Shown here piece by piece: positions 52,653 through 62,450 of a stretch of DNA of 64,000 nt (positions are counted from its first letter, which is position 1; every line of letters starts with the position of its first letter). The DNA is from Pseudomonas sp. PDM16. GTDB taxonomy: Bacteria > Pseudomonadota > Gammaproteobacteria > Pseudomonadales > Pseudomonadaceae. Both the position numbers and the translations under genes were made by a program. Location: contig NZ_JACVAM010000005.1 in the NCBI RefSeq assembly GCF_014851865.1, positions 62,001 to 126,000 on the forward strand, read 5' to 3'. The notes under the pieces were generated by a model. The model did no database searches and was not told where the DNA came from. It was given only the letters and a program-made list of their open reading frames with translations.

Positions 52653-54854
52653 TCAGTGCGCGGCCGCATCCATCGCCGTGTCCGGCACCTGTGAGGCGAC
52701 CAGCTCCGGCGGCAGTGGCTCGGTCACCACGCTGAAGTCGCTGATGCGGATGGCGCCGCGGCCTTCTCCGAGAAGATGGAAAGAGAAGGCCTTGCGCGTC
52801 TCCGGGTTGTCGAAGTCGAAGCTCAATTCCACGCTTTCGCCGCGCTTGAGTGCCGGTAGTGCGGGGATAGTCAGGCTATTGTTGCGGTCGAACTCCTTGG
52901 TCAGCAGGCGTAGTGCAGCACCGTTGCGGTCCAGGCGCACGGCCTCGATCTTCAGGGTCACGCGGGTGCGGGTGCCCTTGGGCATCTCCAGGTACTGGGC
53001 GCCGATCAGGTTGTCCGCCCAGTCGTCGCGCGACTCGAGCTTGAGGTCGATGCGTTCGCGGTTGGCGAACTGGTAGCGTTGGCCGATCTGCCCGCCGGTG
53101 ATCGACTGGTCGAGCAGGGTGGCGCGCTGGCTGACCAGACGCGCCTGGCGTCCGCTGACGCGACCCAGGTACTTGGCATGGTCGGCGATGAAGCCGCTGC
53201 TCTCATAGCGCCGGCAGACCTGCTGGAAATTGCACTCGGTGAATACCTTGCCGTCGTGCTGGCGCAGTAGCCCGTTGGTGTAGGACATGATCTCGCGCGG
53301 GGTGCTGTAGTCGCGGAACAGCGAGCGGCCGGCGATGTTGTCCGGCACCGGCAGGTCGAAGTAGTCCAGCACCGACGCGGTCAGGTCGACATGGCCATAC
53401 ACGCCTGGTTTCACCCTGGGCAGTTTTTCTGCATCCGGCGCCAGCACCAGGTTGAAGCCCCAGGCCGAGGCCAGGCGCACGTTCTCCAGGCCGTGGGACT
53501 CGTCGGAGGTGACGATGACCAGTGTGTCCTTGAGCACACCCTGTTTTTCCAGTGCGTCGAGGAAGTCACCCACCGCGTCGTCCAAGTAGCCGATTGCTGC
53601 CTGCTTGGCGGTGGGGAAGCGTTCCAGATACTCCGCGGGTGCGGAGTAGGGCTGGTGGGTGCCAACGGTGAGCAGAGTGAGCATCCATGGGCGCTCGTTG
53701 CTGCGCAGCTGTTTGACGTACTTCAGCGCGCCCTCGAAGTAGGCCTTGTCGTCCATGCCCCAGGGGAATTCCAGGTAGGGCTTGTTCTTGAACCAGTCAC
53801 GCCCGTTGGTCTTCTCGAAGCCCATGTGCGGCATGATCTGATCCTTGGCCATGAAGCGCAGCCCTGCACCCTGCAGGAAGTGGGTACGGAAGCCCATGGT
53901 GCGCAGCTGGTGCGGCAGGCACTGCAAGTTGCGGGTCTGACTGTTGAGCAGCTCGACCCCCTTGGGTGTGCCTGAGTCCAGCTTGCTGTAGTCGCCGCAG
54001 AGCATGGCGTAAAGGCCGCGGATGGTCTGGTGGCTGTGCAACACGTAGTCCGGTGTGGTCATGCTGCGCTCGGCCCACTCGCTGAGGCGTGGCATCAGGT
54101 CTTCTTCGTAGTTGCTGCCGATCAGCTGGCGGTTCTTGGCGATGTACGCGCCGGGGATGCCTTCCAGGGTGATGATCAGTACGTTGCGTGCCTTGCCGCC
54201 GCCCGGAAGTAGCGGCTTGCCGGACAGGTCCAGCTTGCTCAGGCCGTCAATGTCCGGCGGCAGTCCGGACTCCTCGCCCGCGTACCAGTCCTCGACGGCC
54301 ATACGCGCGCGGCTGGAGCCCTCGGCCAGCAGCTTGTGCGGCAGGTTGAACAGGTGCCACTGGTCATCCTCGCTGGGTTCCATGTACTGGTCGGCGGCGT
54401 GGCTGAACAGCAGGGCTGCGGGCAGCATGTAGGCGTAGCGTGAAATCTTCGGACCGCGGCGGCGGCCCAGCAGCAGGCAGGCCAGCACGGCCACGACCAG
54501 AGCGCCGGCCAGAATCGGATAGCGGATGCCGCCACCCTGGGTGGACTGGCTGACGAATTGAGGGTCGCTCAGGTACTTGAGGTCGCTGGGTTCCGGCATG
54601 CGGCCCACGGCGTTGACCAGTTCGGCGTTGCCGACCAGCAAGAGGGCCCAGGCGATGCCGAGTGGTGCCGCGAGAAACGGGCGGCGATAGCAAAGCACGA
54701 GAAGCAGGCTGCCGATGCCCAGGTCGGAGACATAGCCTGGCCAGCTCGACCAGCCCAGCCAGTAGCGTGCGGCGATGGGCAGTATGAGGAACAGCAGGCC
54801 GAGGGCGAGAAGCGACGCGGCAGGGTACGGCAGCCAACGGCTCGAAAGGCGCAC
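52653..54854 (-). CDS. LTA-synthase-type sulfatase/phosphoglycerol transferase membrane protein
   Basis: A 733-residue inner-membrane protein of the alkaline phosphatase superfamily. About five TM segments fill residues 10-170. The periplasmic catalytic domain has the metal/nucleophile features: VLIITLEGIPG (acidic metal ligand), HSHQTIRGLYAMLCGDY (Thr nucleophile region), and VTSDESHGLEN (Asp/His metal ligands). A C-terminal beta-rich extension of ~110 residues ends the protein. In Gram-negatives relatives modify periplasmic glucans or lipids with phosphoglycerol or phosphoethanolamine; the substrate here is unknown. Confidence 0.88.
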   Translation of the reverse strand: MRLSSRWLPYPAASLLALGLLFLILPIAARYWLGWSSWPGYVSDLGIGSLLLVLCYRRPFLAAPLGIAWALLLVGNAELVNAVGRMPEPSDLKYLSDPQFVSQSTQGGGIRYPILAGALVVAVLACLLLGRRRGPKISRYAYMLPAALLFSHAADQYMEPSEDDQWHLFNLPHKLLAEGSSRARMAVEDWYAGEESGLPPDIDGLSKLDLSGKPLLPGGGKARNVLIITLEGIPGAYIAKNRQLIGSNYEEDLMPRLSEWAERSMTTPDYVLHSHQTIRGLYAMLCGDYSKLDSGTPKGVELLNSQTRNLQCLPHQLRTMGFRTHFLQGAGLRFMAKDQIMPHMGFEKTNGRDWFKNKPYLEFPWGMDDKAYFEGALKYVKQLRSNERPWMLTLLTVGTHQPYSAPAEYLERFPTAKQAAIGYLDDAVGDFLDALEKQGVLKDTLVIVTSDESHGLENVRLASAWGFNLVLAPDAEKLPRVKPGVYGHVDLTASVLDYFDLPVPDNIAGRSLFRDYSTPREIMSYTNGLLRQHDGKVFTECNFQQVCRRYESSGFIADHAKYLGRVSGRQARLVSQRATLLDQSITGGQIGQRYQFANRERIDLKLESRDDWADNLIGAQYLEMPKGTRTRVTLKIEAVRLDRNGAALRLLTKEFDRNNSLTIPALPALKRGESVELSFDFDNPETRKAFSFHLLGEGRGAIRISDFSVVTEPLPPELVASQVPDTAMDAAAH

Positions 54855-55155
54855 AGGAGCTCCTGAGATAGGGCAGCGAGAGTCCGTGTTATTCAGACAA
54901 ATGGAAAGGGCCGTAGTTGCGGCCTGCCATGATTCTGAAACATGCCCGTGCTAGATGCCAGTGGGGCACATGGCAAGCCGTTGAGCCTGGCCAGCCATCT
55001 TGGTGCCAAACGGGAGGCGAAAGCCGCCCTAGCGCAGCGGTAGCGGGTGCTTTGCGCTGCTGTTGCCGAGGTTTTTCCCCATCGATCTGACGCGTAGCAG
55101 ATTGTAAGCAGGTTCTACGGGTAGAATGCCGGCCTCTGTGAATTAGGTGACGACC
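54855..55155. other. Divergent promoter region, sulfatase / S1 protein
   Basis: 301 bp with no gene seen. TAGAAT at about 55120 is a possible -10 for the plus-strand gene; no clear -35 at standard spacing was found. Confidence 0.5.
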
Positions 55156-55989
55156 ATGGCTCTGATCGGGCGCTACAACTCTCTGCCGGTGGCCAAGGTG
55201 GCCGACTTCGGCCTGTTTCTCGACGGCGGCGCCGACGGCGAGATCCTCCTGCCCAAGCGCTATATCCCCAAGGGCGAGCCCTGCGAGGTTGGTGATTGGC
55301 TCAACGTGTTCATTTATTTGGATAGCGAAGACCGCCTGATCGCCACCACCGAGAAGCCTAAGCTGCAGGTAGGAGGCTTTGCCAGCCTGAAGGTGGTCGA
55401 TATCAATCGCATCGGGCTGTTCTTCGACTGGGGACTGTCCAAGGACCTGCTGATGCCGCACTCCGAGGAGAAGCGACCGCTGCAGGTCGGTGATTACTGC
55501 GTGGTGCATGCCTATCTCGACCGTAGCCGGCGCATTACCGCTACCGCGCGGTTGGACCGTTACCTGGACAAGACGCCGGCCAACTATCAGGTCGGTCAGG
55601 AAGTTGACTTGCTGGTGGTGGAGCAGACCGACCTGGGCTTCAAGGCCATCATCAACGGCCAGCACTGGGGCCTGGTTCACAAGAACGAGGTGTTCAAGTT
55701 CCTGCGGGGGGGCTCCCTGGAGAAGGGGTTCATCAAGGAGTTGCGTGACGACGGCAAGATCAGCCTGAGTCTGCAGCCGATAGGACAGCAGGCTCGTGAC
55801 GAGCTGTCCGAGCTGATCCTCACGCGCCTGCGCGAAGCCGGCGGTAGCCTGGCGCTGTCCGACAAGAGTCCGCCGGAGTCCATCAGCAAGGTTTTCGGTG
55901 TGAGCAAGGGCAACTTCAAGAAGGCCATCGGCGGGCTGTTCAAGCAGGGCCTGATCCGCATTCACGACGACCGTATCGAACTGGTCTGA
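55156..55989 (+). CDS. CvfB-like S1 RNA-binding protein
   Basis: A 277-residue protein of the CvfB/YitL family. Three S1-like units span residues about 1-215 (NSLPVAKVADFGLFLDGG, FASLKVVDINRIGLFFDWG and QVGQEVDLLVVEQTDLGFKAI). A C-terminal winged helix follows (DKSPPESISKVFGVSKGNFKKAIGGLFKQG). Family members bind RNA and affect virulence-factor expression in staphylococci. AGGTGACGACC before ATG 55156 sets the start. Convergent with the hydrolase gene, 3 bp between the stops. Confidence 0.93.
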   Translation: MALIGRYNSLPVAKVADFGLFLDGGADGEILLPKRYIPKGEPCEVGDWLNVFIYLDSEDRLIATTEKPKLQVGGFASLKVVDINRIGLFFDWGLSKDLLMPHSEEKRPLQVGDYCVVHAYLDRSRRITATARLDRYLDKTPANYQVGQEVDLLVVEQTDLGFKAIINGQHWGLVHKNEVFKFLRGGSLEKGFIKELRDDGKISLSLQPIGQQARDELSELILTRLREAGGSLALSDKSPPESISKVFGVSKGNFKKAIGGLFKQGLIRIHDDRIELV

Positions 55990-55992
55990 GTG

Positions 55993-56772
55993 TCAGTCGG
56001 AGTGCCGGGCAAGGAAGTCGGCGATGGCTTCCAGCACCCGTTCCGGCTGTTCTCGGTGCGGCAGGTGTCCGCACGGCAGGACGAGCGTTTCGGCCGGGCC
56101 AACCGCCAGCGCGGTGATGCGTTCGGGATGGCGTAGCGAGCCATACTCGTCCTCACTGCCGTGGATGGCCAGGAGCGGGCACTGCACTTGCGACAGCACT
56201 GCATCCAGACACCAGTCACGAAAATTGTCAGCCAACCAGCTGTTCACCCAGGCATCGAGTACCCAGGTGGCCCTGTCTCCGTGGTAGCGCTCCAGGCGGG
56301 CGAGTTGTTCCGGCTGGGAGAATGACTGGCGGGCGGCGCGAATACCTTGCAGCGTACGCTCCTCGACAAAGGCTTGGGCCGACAGGGTGATCAGCGCCAT
56401 GCAGTGCCCGGCAGATGCTGCCGCACAGTACGCCGCCATGGCACCGCCCACGCTGTGACCGAGGACGGCGAAGCGGTTGACGTGGAAGTGCCGGATAGTC
56501 GCCGCGAACCCATCGTGTGCCTCGGCCGCGATGAAGCTGCTGTTCAGTTGATGAGGATGCGCGGCAGAGCGGCCGAAGCCAGGGCGGTCATAGGCGATCA
56601 CTTCGCGCCCAGTGGCCTCGGCCAGACTCCGTGGGAAGTCGCGCCACAGCTCGACGCATCCCAGCGAGTCGTGCAGCAGTACCAGTGCTGCGTCCGAGCG
56701 TACGGTCCGAGGGTGCCAACGCCTGGCGAATAGGCGGCCGGTGTTGCTTTCGATCCAGGCTTCTTCTGTCAT
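55993..56772 (-). CDS. Alpha/beta-fold hydrolase
   Basis: A 259-residue hydrolase. Nucleophile elbow GHSVGGAMAAY (Ser about 106), the acid in AIHGSEDEYG and His in VLPCGHLPHREQPE form the triad; the oxyanion region is LLHDSLG. No signal peptide. Its ATG overlaps the upstream thioesterase stop by 4 bp, so the two are coupled. Together they could act on an acyl-CoA-derived ester, but the substrate is unknown. Confidence 0.92.
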   Translation of the reverse strand: MTEEAWIESNTGRLFARRWHPRTVRSDAALVLLHDSLGCVELWRDFPRSLAEATGREVIAYDRPGFGRSAAHPHQLNSSFIAAEAHDGFAATIRHFHVNRFAVLGHSVGGAMAAYCAAASAGHCMALITLSAQAFVEERTLQGIRAARQSFSQPEQLARLERYHGDRATWVLDAWVNSWLADNFRDWCLDAVLSQVQCPLLAIHGSEDEYGSLRHPERITALAVGPAETLVLPCGHLPHREQPERVLEAIADFLARHSD

Positions 56773-57155
56773 CGCGGCGGCAACCGGTAGGCCGACGCAG
56801 TGAGCAGTGCGATCCGGTTGTGTTCGGCGTCACTGACGCTGACTAGGTAGTGGGCCAGTCGGCCGGAAGCGCTGACCAGCTCGGCCCGGGCAGTCAGCTC
56901 GTCGCCCATGGCCCGATTGAGATAGCGGATTTCGGCCTGCAGCCCAATGTAGGTGGCCTCGGTGGCATTGCAGGCGGAAGCGAAGGCGATGTCGGCCAGG
57001 GCGAAGATCACCGCACCGTGCGGAGTGCCCAGGCCATTGCGATGGGCTTCGCTGATACGCATGCGGCAGCTTGCGCCGTCGAAGGTGCTTTCCAGCGACT
57101 CCACGCCCCGCAGCTGGGCGAAGCAGTCTCTGACGGTGTAGGGCTGTGTATGCAT
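56769..57155 (-). CDS. PaaI-type hotdog thioesterase
   Basis: A 128-residue hotdog-fold protein. The family signature is RNGLGTPHGAVIFALADIAFASACN, with later YLNRAMGDELTARAELV. PaaI-like enzymes cleave phenylacetyl-CoA-type or other aryl thioesters. It is translationally coupled (4-bp overlap) to the hydrolase gene. Confidence 0.92.
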   Translation of the reverse strand: MHTQPYTVRDCFAQLRGVESLESTFDGASCRMRISEAHRNGLGTPHGAVIFALADIAFASACNATEATYIGLQAEIRYLNRAMGDELTARAELVSASGRLAHYLVSVSDAEHNRIALLTASAYRLPPR

Positions 57156-57260
57156 GTGTCTGACTCCGATGGCGATGGGGTCGATCCTATTGGCTTGGCC
57201 GAGGGCGCAGGAACTGCCGATCAGGTTAAGCTGTAGTCCGATCGGGCCATGAGGAACCCC

Positions 57261-58229
57261 ATGAAGCGCATCGCCATACTCGCCTTTCCCGGCTGCTGGG
57301 CCATGAGCCTGTACTCAGCCAGGGACTTCTTTCGCATCGTTGCTCTGCTGGAGGCGCATGTCGGCCTGGGCCATGGCTATGAGATACAGGTGCTCACCGA
57401 GGACGGTGAGGCGGTAGATAGCGCCAGTGGCTCCGCCATCGAAGTGGATGGCCGGATGCTGCCGGACGATGTCTTTGACCTTGTGATAGTCCCTGCGGTA
57501 GAGGGGCCGCGTATCGGCGAGCTGCTGGAGCGTTCGAGGGCGAGGATCGACTGGCTGACCGCGCATCTGCGTCGCGGCTGTCCGGTCCTGGCCTTGACCA
57601 CCGGCAGCTGCCTGCTGGCAGCCACCGGGCTGGTGGACGGTACTTCGCTGGCGACTCATTGGGCCTATCTGCGTCGTTTGCAGACACTGTTCCCACGCTG
57701 CCGCTTCACCGTTCACGAGTCCTATGTGCAGATTGGTCAGGTCTATAGCGCCGGCTCGTTGAATGGTGGGTTCGATGCGTTGCTGGCAATGGTGGCGCAG
57801 GATCGTGGTGATCCGTTCTCCCAGCTGTGCGCCGCCCACCTGCTGGTGTCCGAACCGCGTCGGTTGCAGCCGTTGCTGCCTGGCTATCGCAACCACGATG
57901 ACGAGGCGGTGTTGCGCGTACAGGAGTGGATCGAGGTGCATCATGCCGAGCCCTTGCGCATAGAGGCGCTGGCTCGGCGCTTCGGCTTCAGCGAGCGCAA
58001 CCTGAAGCGGCGTTTTCAGGGCGCCACGCGTATCGCACCCACCCAATACTTGCAGCGGGTGCGAATCGACAAGGCGAAGAAGCTATTGATCGCCTCACGC
58101 CTGAGTATTAAGGAGATCGCTTACGAGGTGGGCTACGAGAATGCCAGCTTCTTCGTGCGTCTATTCAAGCGCGAGTTGGGCTGCACGCCTGCCCAATGGC
58201 GGCAGAACACGGGAGCGCCAGCCGCCTGA
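57261..58229 (+). CDS. GlxA-family AraC-type regulator with DJ-1/PfpI-like sensor domain
   Basis: A 322-residue regulator. The N-terminal ~190 residues form a DJ-1/PfpI-like domain (RIAILAFPGCWAMSLYSARDFF, ALTTGSCLLAATGL with the nucleophile-elbow Cys). Two AraC HTH units end the protein (RIEALARRFGFSERNLKRRFQ, IKEIAYEVGYENASFFVRLFKR). AGGAACCCC favours ATG 57261 over 57249. Divergent from the thioesterase-hydrolase pair, its probable target. Confidence 0.93.
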   Translation: MKRIAILAFPGCWAMSLYSARDFFRIVALLEAHVGLGHGYEIQVLTEDGEAVDSASGSAIEVDGRMLPDDVFDLVIVPAVEGPRIGELLERSRARIDWLTAHLRRGCPVLALTTGSCLLAATGLVDGTSLATHWAYLRRLQTLFPRCRFTVHESYVQIGQVYSAGSLNGGFDALLAMVAQDRGDPFSQLCAAHLLVSEPRRLQPLLPGYRNHDDEAVLRVQEWIEVHHAEPLRIEALARRFGFSERNLKRRFQGATRIAPTQYLQRVRIDKAKKLLIASRLSIKEIAYEVGYENASFFVRLFKRELGCTPAQWRQNTGAPAA

Positions 58230-58230
58230 C

Positions 58231-59202
58231 TCAGGGCTTGCGCGCCACCAGCACGGCACGGGTTGGCGCCGGCAATCCCTCGATGGTACGGCCATGGTCG
58301 GCCGGATCGAGAAAGTCCGGCAGCGACTGGAAGCGCATCCAGTCGGTAGCGCGCTGTTCTTCCAAGCTGGTGATGGAAACGTCCACACACTGCACATCGA
58401 TGAAGCCGGCGCGGCGCAGCCACAGCTCCAGTGCCGGGACCGAGGGCAGGAACCAGACGTTACGCATCTGCGCATAGCGGTCCTCGGGCACCAGGACCTG
58501 CTGGGCATCGCCCTCGACCACCAGGGTCTCCAGCACCAGCTCGCCACCTTTGAGCAGGCAGTCCTTGAGCTCAAGCAGGTGGTCGATGGGTGAGCGGCGG
58601 TGGTAGAGCACGCCCATGGAGAATACGGTGTCGAAGCCTTCCAGCCTGGCCGGCAGCTCTTCCAGCGCCAATGGCAGGTGCCAGGCCGGCGAGTCGGGCA
58701 GATAGTTTTTGACGGCGAGGAATTGGTTGAGGAACAACCAGTTGGGATCTACGCCGACCACCGCTCTGGCGCCAGCACCGAGCATGCGCCACATGTAGTA
58801 GCCGTTGCCGCAGCCAACGTCGAGGATGCGTTTGCCGGCCAGGTCCAGGTGTGGAGCGACCCGCTCCCACTTCCAGTCCGAGCGCCACTCGGTGTCGACA
58901 TGCACGCCGAACAGATCGAATGGGCCCTTGCGCCAGGGGATCAGCCCCTGCAGAGCGCTTTTCAGAGCGGCGCGGGTGGTTTCGTCGCAGATGCCGTCCA
59001 GGCGCAGGGCGGTGCGCAGCTCGGCTATCTCGGCGGTCAGCTCAGGCAGCTTCTCGACGGCGGCGAACCAGCGCTCCAGGTCGCCGTGGCCGACGGCCAG
59101 CTTGGCGTCGAGCAGGGCAGGTAGGCCGGCGGCCCAATCCTGCAACGGCGTGCCCGCCAGCTGCTGTTGCAGGGCGTCGAGGTCGAGGCGGGAGAAGATC
59201 AT
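58231..59202 (-). CDS. cmoB: tRNA U34 carboxymethyltransferase CmoB
   Basis: A 323-residue enzyme that transfers the carboxymethyl group from carboxy-SAM to 5-hydroxyuridine 34 in tRNA, forming cmo5U. Family blocks: PWRKGPFDLFGVHVDTEWRSDWKW, the SAM loop LDVGCGNGYYMWRMLGAGA, and GVLYHRRSPIDHL. Length fits E. coli CmoB (323 aa). ATG 59202 overlaps the cmoA stop by 4 bp. Confidence 0.97.
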   Translation of the reverse strand: MIFSRLDLDALQQQLAGTPLQDWAAGLPALLDAKLAVGHGDLERWFAAVEKLPELTAEIAELRTALRLDGICDETTRAALKSALQGLIPWRKGPFDLFGVHVDTEWRSDWKWERVAPHLDLAGKRILDVGCGNGYYMWRMLGAGARAVVGVDPNWLFLNQFLAVKNYLPDSPAWHLPLALEELPARLEGFDTVFSMGVLYHRRSPIDHLLELKDCLLKGGELVLETLVVEGDAQQVLVPEDRYAQMRNVWFLPSVPALELWLRRAGFIDVQCVDVSITSLEEQRATDWMRFQSLPDFLDPADHGRTIEGLPAPTRAVLVARKP

Positions 59203-59942
59203 GGCAGGGCGATCAGTGAGGCGAAGTTGAGGCACTGGAACCAGGGCACGACTTTGGAGAAACCGGCGGCCAGCAGTCGCTCGCGGTGCAGTTCCAGGCT
59301 GTCCGGCTTCATCACGTTCTCGATGGCGCTGCGTTTCTGGGCGATCTCCAGCTCGCTGTAGCCATTGGCGCGCTTGAAAGCCAGGTGCAGTTCGCCGAGC
59401 AGTTCGTGCTCGGCTTCATCTTCGAAACGCAGCTTCTCCGAGAGGATCAGCGCGCCGCCAGGCAGCAGGGCCTGGCGGATGCGGCTCAGCAGCTCCTGAC
59501 GCTGTTCGGGGGCGACGAACTGCAGGGTGAAGTTCAGTGCCACCAGCGAGGCGGGCTGGAAGTCGAGGGCGAGGATGTCGGCCTCGATCACTTCCACCGG
59601 TAGCAATTCCTGGAACATCGCATCCTGGGCGTGAAGGTACTCGGAGCAGCGCTCGACCATGGCGTGGGAGTTGTCCACAGCGATCACCCGGCAGTCATCG
59701 GTGCGCACGTGACGGCGCAGGGCCTGGGTGACTGCGCCGAGGGAGCAGCCGAGGTCGTACAGGGCGGTGTGCGGCTGGGCGAACTGTGCGGCGAGCACGC
59801 CGAGGTTTTCGACGATGGTAGGGTAGCCCGGCACCGAGCGCTTGATCATGTCCGGGAAGACCTTGGCCACGTCCTCGTTGAAGACGAAGTCCGGCACCTG
59901 GTCTTGGGGCTGGGCGAAGAGTCGGTCGGGCTGCTGCTTCAC
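59199..59942 (-). CDS. cmoA: Carboxy-SAM synthase CmoA
   Basis: A 247-residue enzyme that converts SAM and prephenate to carboxy-SAM for CmoB. Seen: DFVFNEDVAKVFPDMIKRSVPGY at the N-terminus, the cofactor loop YDLGCSLGAVTQALRRH, and NFTLQFV. It is the first gene of a coupled cmoA-cmoB operon. Confidence 0.97.
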   Translation of the reverse strand: MKQQPDRLFAQPQDQVPDFVFNEDVAKVFPDMIKRSVPGYPTIVENLGVLAAQFAQPHTALYDLGCSLGAVTQALRRHVRTDDCRVIAVDNSHAMVERCSEYLHAQDAMFQELLPVEVIEADILALDFQPASLVALNFTLQFVAPEQRQELLSRIRQALLPGGALILSEKLRFEDEAEHELLGELHLAFKRANGYSELEIAQKRSAIENVMKPDSLELHRERLLAAGFSKVVPWFQCLNFASLIALP

Positions 59943-60007
59943 GTCGGTCGGTTCGCTGCGGAAAAGGCCGGCATTCTAGCCAAGAGCGGGGCGTGGCCCA
60001 ACAACCT

Positions 60008-60577
60008 TCATTTCAGCTGGTCGGAAAAGAACTCGCCGGCACCCTGCAACGGACCCAGCGGGTTGCGCTTGACCTCGTAGCGGCGGATGTTCGGCTCGCC
60101 GTTGCTGACCTTGTGTACCAGCGTGTCGTCGACCAGCACGAACACCGCGCGGAACGCCCAGCCTTGCAACTCGCGCTTCTTGCGGAAGTTGAACACGTCG
60201 GCCCAGAAGTTGCCCACGCGCTGGGTATCGGTCTTGTTGAAGTCGAAGGCGTAGCCGATGCAGCGGTCCTTGGCCTCCAGGCACTGCAGCAGGCCATCGG
60301 GCAGGTACTCGATGGGCACGTTGGGCTGGACGAACATCAGACGCAGGTCGATGAACGAGAGCATTTTGCCGTTGCCCTGGGCCAGTGGGTCGAAGCCCAG
60401 GGAGAACAGCTCGGAGCGTGTGGTCTTGCCTGGTTGTGCCTGGGAGTAGCGGATCTCGGCGTCCAGGTAGTCATTGAAAGGGGACAGCACCTCGGCCTGC
60501 TCACTGGGCAACAGGCTGCCACAGCCAGGCAACACACACAGGGAAAGCACCAACAGCGCCCACGAGTTGCCTTGCAT
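60008..60577 (-). CDS. Lipoprotein, unknown
   Basis: A 189-residue lipoprotein with lipobox VLPGC (Cys about 19). The mature part includes SPFNDYLDAEIRYSQAQPG and FRAVFVLVDDTLVHKVSNG. No recognised family. It lies 65 bp before cmoA on the same strand, but probably forms its own unit. Confidence 0.8.
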   Translation of the reverse strand: MQGNSWALLVLSLCVLPGCGSLLPSEQAEVLSPFNDYLDAEIRYSQAQPGKTTRSELFSLGFDPLAQGNGKMLSFIDLRLMFVQPNVPIEYLPDGLLQCLEAKDRCIGYAFDFNKTDTQRVGNFWADVFNFRKKRELQGWAFRAVFVLVDDTLVHKVSNGEPNIRRYEVKRNPLGPLQGAGEFFSDQLK

Positions 60578-60746
60578 GGCTAGCGTCCTCCAGAGGTTCC
60601 GAATCTCTCTATAGACGATTTACCGATGAGTTGCCGTGTCGGGCATGAAACAGTCGAGGGTTGCGGGATAGAACGGGAAAACGGGTGGCTAACCGCATCG
60701 CAGCGGTTACTCTTGTGCTATCTGGTCGATAAGGAAAAGCAGGGCG

Positions 60747-62450
60747 ATGCGGACGGCAACCCGACTCCAGGCTGGCTTCATGCTGGCCATTCTCATGCTC
60801 AGCCTGAATTTGCTGGTGCCAGTCATGAGTGAGCGCTGGATAGATGCCACGCACGTGGATTTCGCGCAGGAAGAGAGGCTGCTGAGCAGCTCCCAGCAGT
60901 TGTTGTCGGCGTTGACCGACGGCGAAACCGGACAGCGTGGCTTCGTCATCACCGGTCGAGACGACTTCCTCTCGCCGCTGTATCTGGGTTTTGCCGAGGT
61001 GGATCGCCTGCAGCTCGAGCTTGGTCGGCTGGCCAAGGGCGATACCGAGTTCATGCAGCTGCTCGAACGCATGCGGCCAGTGATTGCCGAGCAACGCACT
61101 TTCCTGCAGGGCACCATCGACGTACGCCGTCAGGAGGGAATCGACGCCGCCGTGGCACGGGTAGCCACCGGCAAGGGCAAGCAACTGATGGACCGGCTTC
61201 GTGCCATTAGCAGCGAACAGCAAGCCATCCTGAAGGCACGCCTGTTGGTGCTGGAGCAGCGTGGGGAGTGGCAGCAACAGGTAATGGTAATTGGCCTGGC
61301 GGTGATCGGTGTGCTGGACCTGCTGCTGATCGGCCTTCTGTTCTACTTCACCTTCCGCACACTCAAGGAAGGTCGTGAGTCTCGCGAGAGCCTGCAACGA
61401 CTCAGCGACCAGCTATCCAGCGGCATGCAACGCCTGGAAATGCGCAACCGTGAGATATCCCTGCTCAGTCGCATGGCTGGCGCTCTACATTCGATCAATC
61501 AGTTCGACGAGTGCTATGGCATCATCGGTCGCTTCGCCGGCCAGCTGTTCCCTCACAACGCCGGCAGCCTGACCCTCTATCATCCCTCGCGGGACATACT
61601 GGAAAGCGTCGCCCACTGGGGCGCCTGGCCGGTGGAACTGGACCTTTTCGAGCCGCACTCCTGCTGGGCCATTCGCCGTGGTCAGAGTCATCAGGTGGGC
61701 GACCCGGGCAAGGATCTATTGTGCCCGCACCTGGAAGGCTCGGTGCTGGCCGAGCATGGCTACATCTGTGTGCCGCTGATGGCCCAGGGCGAGCCGCTCG
61801 GTGTATTGACCCTGAGTGGCGATCACGCTGCCGACCTGGAGTTGGCCGAGGCCTTCGCCGAGCAGGTGTCGTTGGGCGTGTCCAATCTGTCGCTACGCGA
61901 GAGCCTGCGCCAGCAGTCTCTGGTTGATGCGCTGACCGGCCTGCACAACCGTCGCTTCCTCGACGAGACACTGCGCCGAGAGTTGTTGCGGGCCTCGCGC
62001 AAGCAGTCCCCGGTGGCCGTGGTGTTGCTGGATGTCGACCACTTCAAGCGCTTCAACGACACCTTTGGCCACGAGGCCGGTGACCTGGTGCTGCGTCACC
62101 TGGCCACGGAAATGAAGCGCAACGTGCGCACCAGCGACCTGGCCTGTCGCTATGGCGGTGAGGAGTTCTGCCTGGTGATGCCGGAGATCAGCCGCGAAGA
62201 TGCCGTCGAGCGTTGCGAATCGCTGCGTCTCGCGGTGAGCCGCCAGCAGGTGCGCTACGGCGGCCAGCCGCTGGGCCCCATCAATATCTCGCTTGGCCTG
62301 GCCTGGTTCCCGCAGGATGGCGAGCAGATGGACGCGCTGCTGCACGCCGCCGACTTGGCTCTTTACCAGGCCAAGCGCAGCGGGCGTAATCGGCTGTGCG
62401 TCTACCGCCGGGAAATGGACGGCGCCGCGGAGGAAGCGCCGTCCAGCTGA
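60747..62450 (+). CDS. Membrane diguanylate cyclase (CHASE3-like, GAF, GGDEF)
   Basis: A 567-residue c-di-GMP synthase. TM1 (about 9-27) and TM2 (about 178-203) flank a CHASE3-like periplasmic helical domain (TDGETGQRGFVITG is typical). A short coiled coil and a GAF domain (about 250-385) follow, then GGDEF with the active site YGGEEF (469-474). An inhibitory I-site RxxD (RTSD, 461-464) lies five residues before it, so product feedback is expected. It therefore should make c-di-GMP in response to a periplasmic or GAF-bound signal. The 3' end overlaps the convergent lysoplasmalogenase gene by 49 bp. Confidence 0.95.
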   Translation: MRTATRLQAGFMLAILMLSLNLLVPVMSERWIDATHVDFAQEERLLSSSQQLLSALTDGETGQRGFVITGRDDFLSPLYLGFAEVDRLQLELGRLAKGDTEFMQLLERMRPVIAEQRTFLQGTIDVRRQEGIDAAVARVATGKGKQLMDRLRAISSEQQAILKARLLVLEQRGEWQQQVMVIGLAVIGVLDLLLIGLLFYFTFRTLKEGRESRESLQRLSDQLSSGMQRLEMRNREISLLSRMAGALHSINQFDECYGIIGRFAGQLFPHNAGSLTLYHPSRDILESVAHWGAWPVELDLFEPHSCWAIRRGQSHQVGDPGKDLLCPHLEGSVLAEHGYICVPLMAQGEPLGVLTLSGDHAADLELAEAFAEQVSLGVSNLSLRESLRQQSLVDALTGLHNRRFLDETLRRELLRASRKQSPVAVVLLDVDHFKRFNDTFGHEAGDLVLRHLATEMKRNVRTSDLACRYGGEEFCLVMPEISREDAVERCESLRLAVSRQQVRYGGQPLGPINISLGLAWFPQDGEQMDALLHAADLALYQAKRSGRNRLCVYRREMDGAAEEAPSS